Source of the DNA: Gracilaria gracilis
Taxonomy: Eukaryota > Rhodophyta > Florideophyceae > Gracilariales > Gracilariaceae
Length of the DNA: 64,000 bases
NCBI GenBank assembly: GCA_030374805.1
Contig: JARGSG010000004.1
Location: forward strand, 868,001 to 932,000
Reading direction: 5' to 3'
Under the pieces are notes generated by a model. That model had not been told where the DNA came from and made no database searches. It saw nothing but the letters and a program-made list of their open reading frames with translations. The position numbers were made by a program, and so were the translations under genes. Below, piece after piece: positions 32,040-44,034 of the stretch (positions are counted from its first letter, which is position 1; the number at the start of each line of letters is the position of its first letter).

Positions 32040-33485
32040 AAGTTGGTAGAAATGACGCTGCTCTGCTGATGGTGTAGTGTTGAGTGGTAATATTACTTTC
32101 AGAAGCGGCACCAGGGAAGTAAAACTTGATTTGATTGCTCTCGCGAAACTCTTTGTCAGTGTGGTGCTGACGTAGATGAGGGGTAGGTTCAGCTATGGCC
32201 TCAACCAGAACGCAAGCGTCAACAGTAGCGAGGCGAGAAAACTGTCGTCGGACGGCTTGTCTGGAGCGGTCAGTGGGAGCCGTGGTATGTGCTACCAAGC
32301 GGCAGCAACATGCCCGTCGTAATAGTACTGTAGCTTTTCAAGCTTGCAGTCCAAAAACTGTCGTCTTGTTGAAGGAGCAGCACCACTGCTTGTCGTTCTT
32401 ACCGCTCAGCGCTGCAAGATGACAAGACAGAAACAATTTTGGTGTCGAAAGCTACACAACTTTTTCGACAACTTTACCTGTTTTTGACAAATTTTGATAC
32501 GCCAATATGGACATGCACTTTTTCAATCGCTTAGCTGGATATGCGTGCTGCCAACAACGAGGTGCTTTTGATCAAGCGTAGCATGATGACGTCGCAGCCT
32601 TGCAGCTGGTTGGACAATTACCTCATACCGAAGGGTAGTGTTTCCTTGTTCAAGAACGCCACGTACTGTACAGATCTACGAATGCTTGTTGGACGCCGAC
32701 ACAAGGCGCCATCCCTGCGAGTACCAACGGTACCCGACGTTTTAACTCTGGATCGTTTTATTCTCGCGTTGTGCTTAGACATCGAATGATAGGAACCAAA
32801 CCCTCGCCAGTGTAGTTTGATTTTGGACTGTGGAATCGTTTGGTGGTGCAGCTACCCTCCTAAGAGATATAAAGGTCCAGAGCCTAAAAACATGATTTCA
32901 TACGTGGCTTAGAGCACTGGTCTCCAGAACATCTTCCTTGCAGCGACGTTCCATCCAGGGCTACTGGCTTCCACTCGTCCTCGTTCAATTTGCGAATCTC
33001 GACCTCATCTCGTATACCGAGCACTATTATAGAAGAAGACCAGCGTGGCCAGCCAAATTCAAATAAGTTACCATCGCTATCACGTCTACAGATATTACTT
33101 CAATAGCTCTACACCGATTGGGATGCTCGTGCGGAACAAATTCATTTTCATCACCATCGACAGAGGCTACTGCTTTGATGCTGGTAGGTACTCCCTTTTC
33201 CGCCCAAGTGCCCGACTCAAGTCCCGCATCGTCGACAACAATGAAACATACCTCTCGCCAAACGTGCACGTTCGAAAGTCTTTGAACTGCATACCCCTTA
33301 TTTTGATTGCGAAGCGACAGCTGTGAATACTTTTTACTTTGCGCTTGTCTCGCTGTCAAAAAGATCCGCTCCTACGTTATTAAACCCCCGCGCTCGGCTC
33401 CATCGCTCTCGTGATTCAACAGCTTCACTCTTTGACCCCAAGGAATCTTGCACTTGTTCTTTTGACTTCTTCGTTTATCATCATC

Positions 33486-34295
33486 ATGAAAAGCTTACTT
33501 CTCCTCTCCGTGCTATCGCTGGCCGTTTTGGTGAGTGCTCAAATTACCCGACCCGTTCCCGTCACTCTTCCTTTCGGAGTTGGAGAACTCCCACTTTCCC
33601 TTTCACCTCGCACTGAAGCCCGAATTGCCGATGCAAAAGCGCGTATTGAATCAATTCGTACGCCTTTAACCGCTCGACCAAAGGGAGCCAAGTCATTGGC
33701 ATTGGCCTTTGGCGAGGTGGCAGCAGGGGGATGCGATCCCAACGTTTGCTTCGCACTGGACGGAAGTATTTCCATTGACAAAGACAGTTTCCAACTTCAG
33801 AAGGATTTCGTCAAGTTGGTCGCAGGGGTTATATCTCTCGACGAGCAATCAAAGTTTGCTGCCTTGCAGTATGGCCTAAGAACTTCGATTATCAGCGATT
33901 TGACAGTCGACGCCAACGACTTCCTGCTCAAGGTTGACTCTGCTGTTCAGATTGGTGCCAGAAGAACGTTTGTGGCTCGGGGAATCTTTGGCTGTCTTCT
34001 GCAGCTGCTCAACACCCCATGGGAAGCCAACCATATTGTGTTGCTTGGTGATGGAGAGGATAGCGATGTCTCTCGCTTCACTGACTTCGGAAGCGCAGCC
34101 ATTGCTCGACAGTTCCTTCGCAACCCGAACAACCAGATTTCGGCAGTTGCAGTTGGGTTCAGTGACACGTCCGGTTTGGAGAATATTGTGGGCAGCGCAG
34201 ATCGTGTGTTCACTGTGGGACAATGGTCCGAGGTAGTGGACGTAACAGCCGACCTAGTGGTGGACGTTTGTGGAGTTGATGCGCTTGAGTTCTAA
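33486..34295 (+). CDS. secreted VWA-domain protein 3
   Basis: 269 residues; the Met at 33,486 opens a signal peptide (MKSLLLLSVLSLAVLVSAQ). A 60-residue spacer precedes the VWA domain. MIDAS: Asp92-x-Ser94-x-Ser96 (FALDGSISID), Thr161 (RRTFVARGIFG), Asp189 (VLLGDGED). The C-x4-C pair is Cys83/Cys88, and the end DVCGVDALEF matches paralog 1 almost exactly. The QYGLR and LVVDVCG blocks are also shared with paralog 1, so 1 and 3 are closest although they are on opposite strands. No intron is needed. Likely role: extracellular ligand binding. Confidence 0.9.
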   Translation: MKSLLLLSVLSLAVLVSAQITRPVPVTLPFGVGELPLSLSPRTEARIADAKARIESIRTPLTARPKGAKSLALAFGEVAAGGCDPNVCFALDGSISIDKDSFQLQKDFVKLVAGVISLDEQSKFAALQYGLRTSIISDLTVDANDFLLKVDSAVQIGARRTFVARGIFGCLLQLLNTPWEANHIVLLGDGEDSDVSRFTDFGSAAIARQFLRNPNNQISAVAVGFSDTSGLENIVGSADRVFTVGQWSEVVDVTADLVVDVCGVDALEF

Positions 34296-34918
34296 GAGGT
34301 GATGGGTTGTACAGGAATAACAATAGTAGGAACGTGATAAGGTGTAATTAAACCGAGTTAACTGTTTGAAGATGTGTTTGTCTGTTCTGAAAGTGCAGGA
34401 ACCTATCAGGATGCTTTATTGTAGGCCTCAGGCCTGTCATACAATCATGATGAGCTTCTTTTTGGCCGAGTTTGCCCAAAGCCAAAATTCTTGTGCGTTG
34501 CTTCTAGTGTATATTCAACAATTGGCCTTATCTGAGGCCAGAATTACAATCATCGTACTGGTTTTAGTAAGCAACGTTCCAACAGCCACGCAGACATGTT
34601 CATGATAGTTCTGGATCTCCTCCACTTCGGCGTCGACGCCAACTCTGAATAAACGCCTTGTACGTGTACCGTTGGTAGACGAATACGCTTTCTGTTTGCT
34701 TCACTATTATATACTGACAACGAAAATCTTTAGTGCCGAACACAACTGATCTTCGATTGGTTGCTGGAAATCGTGTCCACAGCCGTGCCCGCCTTGTTAC
34801 CTCTGAAGCCGACTGCAAAAACTTCTTGGGCAGTCAACAAAAGCCCAATTAATTAGCAAAACTATGGTTTCAGCGACCACTGACATCCAAAATGGTCGTC
34901 GGCAGACAATAAGTTAGC

Positions 34919-35408
34919 AGTTTTGAGACGGGAAATTCTTATGTCTACTGAGCTAGACATAAGAAGAGCCAACCAGATGTTGCGAAAAATCCTAAAACAG
35001 AATGCTTCATGATGTAGCTGTAGAACAACTTGTACACGTGGGGCTGAGTGTTTCAATAAAACGTTTAAATCCACGCTTTCTTATGTCTATCTTACGACAC
35101 AGCAAAATTGACACTTGGCAAACTAGGAGCCAATTGCTATAGTGTCATACGGTGTTTTACTCAATCATATTGACAGCTTATGTCTACTGAGATCATATGT
35201 AATATAAGTAGGTCGTGCTGAGAGTCTGACCGAGCTCTGCCAGACTCATCGCTCGCTGTGTTTACGTAGCAGTCTCTAGTGCTACGTAAGCCTAACGTTA
35301 CTATCTATAGCTATAACGTTCGCAAGCTGTAGCTAACGTTCTAGAGTGGTAGAGATAACGGTAGATACAAACGTTCTATTACATCACAAGCTTCCCGTCT
35401 CAAAAACT
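34919..35408. mobile_element. inverted-repeat element (candidate MITE), about 490 bp
   Basis: Termini AGTTTTGAGACGGGAA (34,919-34,934) and its reverse complement with one extra T (35,392-35,408). Inside, a 12-bp hairpin built on CTTATGTCTA/TAGACATAAG follows the left end, with further copies of CTTATGTCTA near 35,080 and 35,180. Short hairpins (TTACGTAGC/GCTACGTAA) and AACGTT-rich sequence lie near the right end. No coding frame. No target duplication was found, so mobility is inferred only from structure. Confidence 0.6.
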
Positions 35409-36097
35409 TCGCTACGTCGCAGTTCTGAATATTACATAAACCCTGCAGTGTTCAGCTCGTTGACTATCTCAAGTTAAACTTTCTCCAAGAGAGGACAAAC
35501 TCCGCAACAAAGCAGCAGCAACATATTTGTTGGGCAGCTAGATACTAGAACTACTTTGTTGTTATTCAAAAACAACGTAGTTTATTCATGTATTGTTAAA
35601 CATTGTGTGTTCTTATTGGTGAAACAGATGAATATGTAGGTGGGGAATTGAGCAACACTGGTTAAGAAAAACATTTTTCCCAAGCTCTCCTGGTTGAAAA
35701 CTCACTTCAAGTGTTACACATACAGGGAGATGCGGGTTTTGGCGTTCATGGAAAACGACTTGCAAATAGGCGTGAATAAGAGCATCAGGGTCTCCATTTT
35801 CGCATATTGCAAGCAGGATATTGTGAAAAGCTGACTTGTGAAACAAAGCAAAGATCAATAGCCCATGTCTAAGTTTACATCCAGCATATGTATAATAGTT
35901 CAATGCATTATTAAATACTATAACTATGTACTATGATGGACTGTAGCCACATTGTGATGGATTCTATCGTTTGGTATCGTTTAGTGTTTTGTACCCTCGA
36001 AACTCTGGTACACACGGGCGCTACTGCAACCTTCTACTGTCTTTGTGCTCTCTTGTGACACAGGGCGTGCAGTCCATGTATTTAAACTTTCAACAGC

Positions 36098-36710
36098 TGT
36101 TCAGCGAAAGATTTTAACTCTCTTGCCAGTCGGAGAATAAGAACGCCCATGGATCTGTTTCATCTAAAAAGAGAGAATAAATGTTGACCTACACAGCAGT
36201 CTTTAGTAGAGGGTGGCTGGTCTGAAGAGTAGGGAAGCTCATGGGGCTGTTTCAAATAGCAAAACAAAAAAGCTCCTTTCATGTAGAGCGTTCTCCGGTA
36301 GAGACTAGCTGGTCCCTAATTTCTGCAAAGTAAAAATGAAGCATAGATAAAGCAGTCAATACTGCAGAGTAGATAGGATCGTTTTGAGATCGTAGAGTTG
36401 CAATCGAAGCACTAGTTGCGGATGCTGCCTGTTGCTCACACGATAAGTCTGAACAAGATAAATCACATCCGTAGATCGTATTCAACTGCTTGCACTAGCA
36501 GAACTTCAGAGTCTTTTGAGCTTGATCGCTTTCACCTGCCAAATAAATCTACTTCTGGCTTCCTTTAAAACCCATTATTGGCCTTGAAGATGCTGTTCAG
36601 CGTAAGATATTTAATGAATTGACAGTGGGGAGAGTTAGAAGGCCCATGGCCCTGATTCACGTAGAAAAAGAAAATAACTTTTTGTCTACACAGCCGTTTC
36701 TGTACTGCAA
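36098..36710. repeat. diverged direct repeat, unit about 110 bp
   Basis: The segment at about 36,100-36,212 (GCTGTTCAGCGAAAGAT ... GCCCATGG ... CTACACAGCAG) recurs at about 36,592-36,702 (GCTGTTCAGCGTAAGAT ... GCCCATGG ... CTACACAGCCG). The copies keep order and spacing with many substitutions. They could be ends of an unrecognised element; no coding content. Confidence 0.5.
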
Positions 36711-37064
36711 CACGCGGCGAGGAAAACACCACGAAAACGTTCAAATCTTCTTCTCTCTAATGGTAGTAGAGCCTCCTCTGTCAGACCGACTATGTCAGGG
36801 TGTAAGGCCAAAGTCTGCCGTCACCAAAAGCGGGAGGAGTACGGTACAAGCCAAAACTGTCCGCGCCAGTAAATAGAGTCCTCCCAAAGAAGAGCGACCC
36901 TACAGTGTAAAGCGTGTGTCAGACTGTCAACACAAGCCAAAAATGGCCGAAAAAAACAACCAAAAGAAAAAAAGTCAAAAATCACAAATGTAGTCACAGC
37001 AAAACTTAAAACCAAAATAAACCTTCCAGCAAGAACAAACACGAAAATAGTTGGTAAATTTCCC

Positions 37065-37069
37065 AGTAC
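37065..37069. repeat. target-site duplication AGTAC (left, Copia)
   Basis: Immediately before the TG of the 5' LTR; identical bases follow the 3' LTR at 45,219-45,223. Confidence 0.9.
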
Positions 37070-38318
37070 TGTAAATTAGGTAGTCGTGGCCACCGATTGG
37101 AACGGGCCACAGTGTTTCTCAGTTCCGACGACTGGATTGTTGAATGGATTCGTTGCTTTGACTGGATCATGATCTGTTCCATTCAAATGCATTCGTTTCT
37201 TTGAATGGATTTAGATCATGATCCAGTCAAATGCAGTCGGCGCTTTGAATGAATACCACTGTCAAAAGAACGACTCATTCAACTCGTGTCTCAGTCGTAC
37301 CATTCAACTATTGACTGGCATTTGACTGCTGTTTGACTGGTCTTCGAATGGCATTACCCCAGTCCGTCTTCGTGATCGATATGCAGCCGCCATCGATATG
37401 CAGCCGCCGTCTTCTGCGAGGTAATGAGAACACTGTTCAGACTAAGGATATTTTGGTGCCTACTTCTGCAAACGAATTTGATGATGTTTATATTGTACTT
37501 GAGCTCATGCCTACTGATTTTACATGGTCTGATATGTTGCTGATACTCTTCCCAATTTTTACCACACTAGTACATGTGTGCACTAGACAATGCCAATACT
37601 TGTCGTTGGGAGATTGGTTTTGTTGTACGACGACTCCGGTGTCGTACATAATAGATCGATTTCGTCGAGTTGGGGGGAATGGTATTATGTGAAAACATTG
37701 CGGTGGAACAAAGCTTTGTAAGCGTTGGGGGTTGTAATGAGTTTCTGTGTTGGGAATGCTAGAAGATGTGGAGTTTGTGTTATGAAAAGAAGCGTTATCA
37801 CTGAATGAAGTTCTTAGATTAGAGTTGTGATGTTGAGGAATTGGGGCTGGATCATTCATAGTGTTTCAGAAGAAATAGATCCAAGCGGAAGTACACCTCT
37901 TTGAATGTGGGTTCATGCCATTTTCAAGGGTCCCCGCCGTCCGAGCCGGCTGCAAACATTCAAACAGCATTCAAAACTTTTGAATCTTTGCTTTTTGAAT
38001 GCATTTGTTGTTTTGAATGGGGCTTTCGTTGACCATTCAAAACTTTGAGTGGTGTTTGACAGGCTAGTTTAAAATACATTCGAATGCATTCAATTAAATT
38101 GACTGGGAGTTCAATTAGACCATTCGAATGGCAGTCAAAAAGCAGTCAAAGACTGTAAGCATTGAATTGAATGCCAATTTTTTTGAATAGCAGTCAACAG
38201 TCGTTCCAGTCGTCCGAACTGAGCAGTGTTTACACGTTCCAACCGGTGGCCAGATTAAAACACAGCAGCCAACGGCCGCAAGCCACCTGACCCGGAAGGG
38301 AAGGTGCGAACTTGTTCA
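37070..38318 (+). repeat. 5' LTR of the Copia element, interrupted
   Basis: 37,070-37,117 plus 38,232-38,318 form the 135-bp LTR. It can fold on itself: GGCCACC..TTGGAACG near the left pairs with CGTTCCAA..GGTGGCC to its right. The pairing is also kept in the 3' LTR with only small differences. Confidence 0.9.
37118..38223. mobile_element. 1.1-kb nonautonomous hAT-like element nested in the Copia LTR
   Basis: Ends are 19-bp inverted repeats, CTCAGTTCCGACGACTGGA on the left and its reverse complement with one mismatch on the right. They are flanked by a perfect 8-bp duplication CAGTGTTT (37,110-37,117 and 38,224-38,231). The 3' LTR of the Copia element gives the pre-insertion site (CAGTGTCC). 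Eight-base duplications are characteristic of hAT elements. About 250 bp inside each end is packed with TTTGAATG/TTTGACTG words in both orientations, probably transposase-binding sites. The middle has no transposase. Confidence 0.88.
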
Positions 38319-38336
38319 TGGTAGCATCGCAACGAT
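38319..38336 (+). other. primer-binding site of the Copia element
   Basis: TGGTAGCATCGCAACGAT starts right after the 5' LTR. TGGTAGC is complementary to a tRNA ending GCTACCA, as used with initiator-Met tRNA by Copia/Ty1 elements. The bases beyond the first seven are unassigned. Confidence 0.6.
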
Positions 38337-38339
38337 GAT

Positions 38340-39110
38340 CCTTCCTACCGGCCGCTCGCGACGCTCCAAGACGGACGAACACCGCCCCGCCTCTCCCAGC
38401 TGCGGCGCCTCCTCCCTTTGGCCGCGCTGCCTCGTCTGCTTGGCCTCGCCGCCTCTTGCCACGCCGCACCGCCTGTTTCGGCTACGCTGCCTCGCGCCTT
38501 AACCACTCCGCGTTTCGCCCTAACCGCACTGTCCTGCGCGTTCGCTGCGCTGCCTCGTCTTCCCCGGCCGTGCCACCTCGCGCATTCGCTGCGCCGCTTT
38601 GATCCCCCCGCCGCGCCCACTTGCGCCCTTGGCTGCGCCGCTTTGCTCCCCCGGCCGCGTCACCTTGCACCTCCGGCTGCGCCGCCTTGCTCCTCCGACC
38701 GCGCCGCCTTGCATCCCCTACCGCGCCAGCTCTCTCCTTTGTCCGCGCCGCCTTGGCCACTCTTGACCACGCCGCTTCTCTCCTTCGGCCGCGTCGTTTC
38801 TCTCCTTCGACCGCGCCGCCTCGTCCACCCTTAGTCGTGCCGCGTCCCTTTTTCGGCCGCGCCGCCTCGTCCACCCTTGGTCGCGCCGCCTCGTCTGCCT
38901 ACGGCTCCGCCGCCTCCACCCTTGGCCGCGCCGCCTCGTCGGCTTTCGGCCGCACCGCCTCACCCGCATTTGGCCGCGCCGCCTCCCCTGCCTCCACCAG
39001 CCGCATCGCCTCGCCTGCCTCTGGCCGCGCCACCTTGTCTTCCTTGGCCTGTGCCGCCACGCCTTTCTCGGTCGCGCTGCCGCAACACACCCTCCTATCG
39101 CTTATGTTGT
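38340..39110. repeat. GC-rich minisatellite in the Copia leader
   Basis: Imperfect tandem units of about 24-30 bp around CGCGCCGCCTCGTC. In one frame they read as LGRAASSA/FGRAASPA-type octapeptides. Long open frames on both strands here are a by-product of the repeat and composition. It starts about 20 bp after the 5' LTR. Confidence 0.7.
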
Positions 39111-40805
39111 CTACGGGGCGTTGTGTGTTGGCGCACTAGGCATTGGATTATCTTCCTGCTCCAGAACTAGAGGTTGAGTTTTGAAGTCTCGCTGGCCCAC
39201 GAGAAGCTGCGTGGTGTCGTGTATTTAACGGTCAGGAAGCTGCTCCTGTTGATTAAGAGCCTCCGTTGCCTCCCTCGTTGAGGAAGTTGGCACTTTAGAG
39301 AAGTGGGCAGCTCGCAAGCTGAGCACCGGCAGGGAATCGACTGGGGGCTTGTACCAAGTCGTGGGATCTGATATTGTAGAGCAAACCCCAAAGAGGGTAC
39401 GTGTCCACCAGGGTGTCCGAGTCCTGCTCCCACAAAAGGGCGAACTCAGAAGTAGAGCCCTCTGCCCGTGCGCGTGCCGCGTGGCAGCCGGGTGTAAACC
39501 GGAGACGGTACTGGAATAACCTGCAGAGGTAAAGAAGAGCGTGGGCCTAGAGAGGAATAACCGACGACGGATCAAGAAAGAACGAGTCTAGAAGTGGAGC
39601 GAACGGTGCCGTAAGACGGTGTAATGCTCCTACGGAGAACCACACGAGCGAAGCTACGGCCCGTGCCAACGGCGGGAACAGGGCCGATAGCGTAACGAGA
39701 CCCACACACACGAGTGTCCAAATATAACTCTATACAGAGGCGGAAGCGAGACCTGCACCGGGAAAAGGATGAACTAAACAAAGATCCGGTACCTCGGCGA
39801 ACGACAACAAATACGACCTGATACTGGGATAATTAGCGAAACAAGCCAGAAACTGGTAGTAAAGAACTTCGTTAGGGACCTTGAGGGGTGATTGTACCGA
39901 AACCAGTCGTGGTTACTCTCCTTAGAGGAGTCGTGAACCTACGTAGGCAGTAGCAACCATGGCCCAGCCTTCGGGATGAAGACCACGTACTTCAAGAAGA
40001 AGATACGACTCAGGTGAGTTTTACTTAGTGGCTCCAGGGCAAGATCGCCCGAGCATATGTACTATCTACTGTATCTAGGGCTGCGCACTCCCACAGGGGC
40101 TCTACACATGGACAACCCAGTGTCAGGGTGCCAAAGTATCTACCCAGCGGGTGTGACGCCAAATATTTGGACAAATATGCCACAAGGCCCTACTGTACAC
40201 CTGTTTCATAGGTTCTATCCCAGATTCACCTAGCAAGGTACGTTCCCAACAATATTTCCAATTTCACCCGAAACGGGGTCCATATTCATAGTCTGACACG
40301 TCAGGGCTCAATAGATAGAGCTCCATTATGAGAAACTTCATTGTGCCGACATCGGATTGCCATTGCTCCACAGATACCACTCAGAATAACTGGCTCTGTT
40401 GGGGTGTGCTCTGTCTGCCCACGTGGACGGGGTGCCTCGTCGTTTGGCTCGGGCTGCCCGCAAACCAGAAGCATAACGGAGTAGATCACCGAGCTCGTAC
40501 AACGTAAGAGACTAGAGAGGGTGTACTGGTGAAAACATATCTACCTGTTAGTAACCTCCTCTGGACGTCTCGTAGTTGCAAAATTACATCTCGTTCTGAC
40601 GCACGCAGAACTTGACAGGCCGAAGCAAAACGTGCCTCACCGGGAGAGAGTTTACCCGGAGTCAGGGGTCTGACCTTTAGGAGTATGGGGCTAGCACCCG
40701 CTGCCAGTGACTCTGAATAAGAAGTATCCCTCAGCCAGTAGGCGACGGGAGGAAGATTTTACACTGCATTTGCCTCTCCGCTCCCGCGTTTGAGACCATT
40801 CCGCG
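39111..40805. other. Copia leader, no gene recognised
   Basis: About 1.7 kb between the minisatellite and gag. Short frames only; no promoter, repeat or domain was identified. Confidence 0.4.
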
Positions 40806-41593
40806 ATGAAAGCCGACAGAGAGCACGAGTCGAAGCGCATTCCTCGGCTCAAAGGAAGTACCGACTACTACACTTGGCGTATCTACGTCCGTGACCTGAT
40901 GCATTCCTTGCAATCGCTCTTCGTTCTCACCGAGCCGCGACCCGTCGAAGGCACCGCACAAGCTCGGGGACGGTGGGACGATGCTGACCGAAAGGAACGA
41001 TCTGCCATCGTGCAGAACCTTGGTACGCAACCCATCGTCGCCGTATCAGAATTACTGGAACAAGGACACTACTCTGCCTTGGGAGTCTGGTCTAAGTTGG
41101 AGTCTACTTACAAAAAGGACAACATACAATCCAAGATGAACCTAAGGCAGAAGCTGACCAGGTTAGCATTCAAGGACAGTGACGAAATACAACAGCATTT
41201 ACTGGAACTTGAAACTACTTTCCTGGAGCTCGCTCGTCTCGGCGATCCAAAAACCGACCGCGAACGTACAGCTAAACTACTGCAAACGTTGCCCGACTCA
41301 TTGATGGCTATTACTCTACTGGCTGACGCGAGGCTGACGCGAACAACATGGAGTACGATCAAGTTGTCTCGCTCCTCCGTTCCGAGATGGACCGACGAAA
41401 CCACCGCGTCTCTAGTCTGAAATCAAAGCCAACGGAGTCAAAGAATAACAGCAAGCACCCGTATCCTGCGGCACAGAAGTCAAGCTCGGGACGCCAGAGG
41501 CAGCCCCCACGAAAGGCTTCAAATGGCCTTGAGTGTTGGAACTGCGGACGAATTGGCTATATACTCTCCGAATTCTGGCTTCGCAAACGATAG
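40806..41593 (+). pseudogene. Copia gag
   Basis: From ATG 40,806: a Copia-type Gag (UBN2/Retrotran_gag_2-like) with the opening LKGSTDYYTWRIYVRDLM, ALGVWSKLESTYKKDN, LRQKLTRLAFKDSDEIQQHL and LLQTLPDSLMAI. The frame ends at 41,420. A second frame (41,348-41,593) holds the remains of the nucleocapsid knuckle, CWNCGRIGYILSEF, where the metal-binding His and last Cys are replaced (Tyr, Phe). A frameshift and the lost ligands mean it could not package RNA normally. Confidence 0.8.
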
Positions 41594-42850
41594 AGAGATA
41601 GGAACAATCCCACGAACCGCAAAAGTGGTCGTTCCAAAGAACAATCTCGTGGTCGAAACAATAGCAAACGACTCCAGGAGTGAGACAGCACACACGAGCC
41701 AGCCCACAGTAATCGCAACAACCGTAGACGCAACCAGCGCAATAATGCCGATCACGAGGATGGATCACCACGCGGCTTCATTGCCATAGCGCAAGCAAGC
41801 GTTTCCCAAAGCGATGAAGTTTCCACATGGTTGGACTCCGCCGCCACACATATTTTCGTCAAGGAGAGAAACTCTTTCTGGGTATATCATTCAAAACGAC
41901 GCCAGACGGTTCGAACGTGCGACCGATCCTCAGAAATAATTGGGCATGGCACTATCAGACTACCAATTGGAGAAAGTGTTATGCTTCCGGCAAAACACAC
42001 GCCTTCTTTCGAGTCTAACCTCATTTCTCTCTCTGTTCTTTCACATCATGTCCGTGTCGAGTTCTCGAATGGCGAAGAAACGGGGTTCCTCATCAAGGAT
42101 CCCACTACGGGGCAAGTCATCCACACATCTACTTCGAAGAACGGATTATACCCTCTACCAAGTCCAGTCCCTCCCTCTCGAGCACATGAATCCATCCTGT
42201 CCCCCGGCAACACAGCCAAGGATTGGCATGATAAACTGGAACACCCTGGACGAGAAAGACTTCTGGCATGCGTGGATCAGTGCGAAGGGGTTCCAAGACT
42301 CTCCCCCACGAAAGTAAGTAACGTTCACTGCACACCCTGCATCCACGCAGGAAGCAAACGTGCCCCACTCCATCATACAACTTACGTGGTCTCTCACACA
42401 TTGGAACTCACCCATACCGATCTTACGAGCCCAATCAATCCTCCCTCCCTACAAGGATCTACCTACATTCAGGTACTCATCGACGATAACACAAGGTTCT
42501 GCTCTGTCTACTTCATGGACAAGAAGTCCCAGTTCTTTCAGTCTTTCCGATGGTACAAGGCTCGCGCGGAAAACGAAATACCCCCGAACCGAATGTACCG
42601 CATTCGCCTTGACGGGGCGGGTGAAAACAGATCGGATGACTTCATCACCTACGCAATGGAAAGCGGAATGATTCTCGAGTACGCGCCACCGTATGCACAT
42701 CAGTCTAATGGTGTTGCAGAAAAGATCATTCAGGACTTGTGGAAGATGGCACGAACCTTTCTACAAGCTTCCCTGCTTCCGCTACAACTCTGGAAAGAAG
42801 CAATCTCACACGACAACTTCCTGAGGAACAGGCTGCCGAACTCCGTATAG
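41594..42850 (+). pseudogene. Copia protease and integrase
   Basis: In frame from 41,831: a degenerate protease site WLDSAATHIF (ancestral D-S-G-A; the Gly is now Ala), then the GAG-pre-integrase zinc block HDKLEHPG ... CTPCIHAGSKR. The DDE integrase core follows: Asp in LTHTDLTSP, Asp in RIRLDGAGEN, Glu lost or changed in SNGVAEKIIQDLW (the AEK position is the likely Glu). The frame stops at 42,850 (TAG) before the C-terminal region. It inserts cDNA in intact relatives. Confidence 0.8.
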
Positions 42851-42872
42851 ACATGAAGATACCGTATACCCT

Positions 42873-44034
42873 TTGGTTTCGGCGATAGCCCGACTTTACG
42901 AACATCCTCAAGTTCGGCCAACCTGGACACGCATTCATCTACAGGTCAGAAACTGTAGCGAACAAGAAGTTACTTCCTCGAGCACTCCCCGGTCACTTTT
43001 TCGGCATTCAGAGCCCCAGCACTTTACTAAGGATATACGTTCCATCTTTACGGAAAGTGATTAAGTGTCGAGACAGGGACTTTAAGGTGACAAAAGAGTC
43101 TCTACCTTCACTAAACGAACTCATCGACTTCTCCTCTCTACGACGGATAGAAGCCGAACGAGATATGAGAGAAGAGGACGAAGAACATATGGATGCATCG
43201 CTGGCCCACTGCATGGTCGCTCGCTCCCGCTCTCAAGATCTCGGAGACCCCGGAATAGCCCACATAAGCTTCGAAGAAGCTCGGAACATCCCCGACTGGG
43301 CTCAAGCGATCGACCGGGAGTTCAACGCGCTCGTGAACAGGGGAACATGGGAATTGGTCGGCAGGAGGAATGGAATGAAACCACTTCCTTTTCTATGGGC
43401 TTTTTTGGTCAAGCACGTAAGCGCTGATCCTCCTAAGACCCTCGCTAAAGCGCGTTGTGTAATACGGGGCGACAAGCAGTGCCCTTACTTGGACTTTGAC
43501 GCAGACAATATCTATGCACCAGTGGCACGCCTTGAGACTATTCGTCTCGCCATCGCAAAAGCAGCCGCTCAAGGACTTATACTGGAGGCAATGGATATTA
43601 GCAACGCATACTTGTACGGAGATCTGGACGAGCCTTTGCTAATGGAGCAACCGCAAAACTCTTCTGGATCTTCGTACGTCCCCGGAAAAGTCTGCCTGCT
43701 CAAAGAGTCAATCTACGGAGCACGACAAGCTGGGCAAATCTGGGGATCTCTGCTTCACGACGAACTCCTACGTCACGGGTTCAAACAGTCAAGCACGGAC
43801 AGCCGCCTATACATTCACAAATCTAAAAGCGGCACGCTAAACCTCGTGGTGATTGTGGATGACATTTTCATGTTGTCAAACTCTCGTTGTCTCCTGAATG
43901 ATTTCAAAGAAGAAATGCGGAAGCTTTTTCAAGTAAAGTTTCTCGGTGAAGCGAAGTCCTTTGTGGGACTAGACATTGAACGAGACAGGAATGGTATAAA
44001 GGTCCGACAAACTAGGTACTCGATAAGATGCTGA
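42873..44034 (+). pseudogene. Copia reverse transcriptase
   Basis: The 43,057-44,034 frame (325 codons) has the Copia RT start WAQAIDREFNALVNRGTWELV, KARCVIRGDKQ, YAPVARLETIRLAIAKAA, the catalytic Asp in EAMDISNAYLYGDL, KESIYGARQAGQIW and the active-site box LVVIVDDIFM (Copia usually LYVDD). A short frame upstream (42,873-43,064) covers the linker after integrase. It ends at a TGA at 44,034, one base out of frame with RNase H. Confidence 0.85.

Noticed and set aside
38340..39140. Long open frames (up to 172 codons) on both strands
   Set aside because: Explained by a GC-rich minisatellite lacking AT-rich stop codons; peptides are simple octamer repeats.
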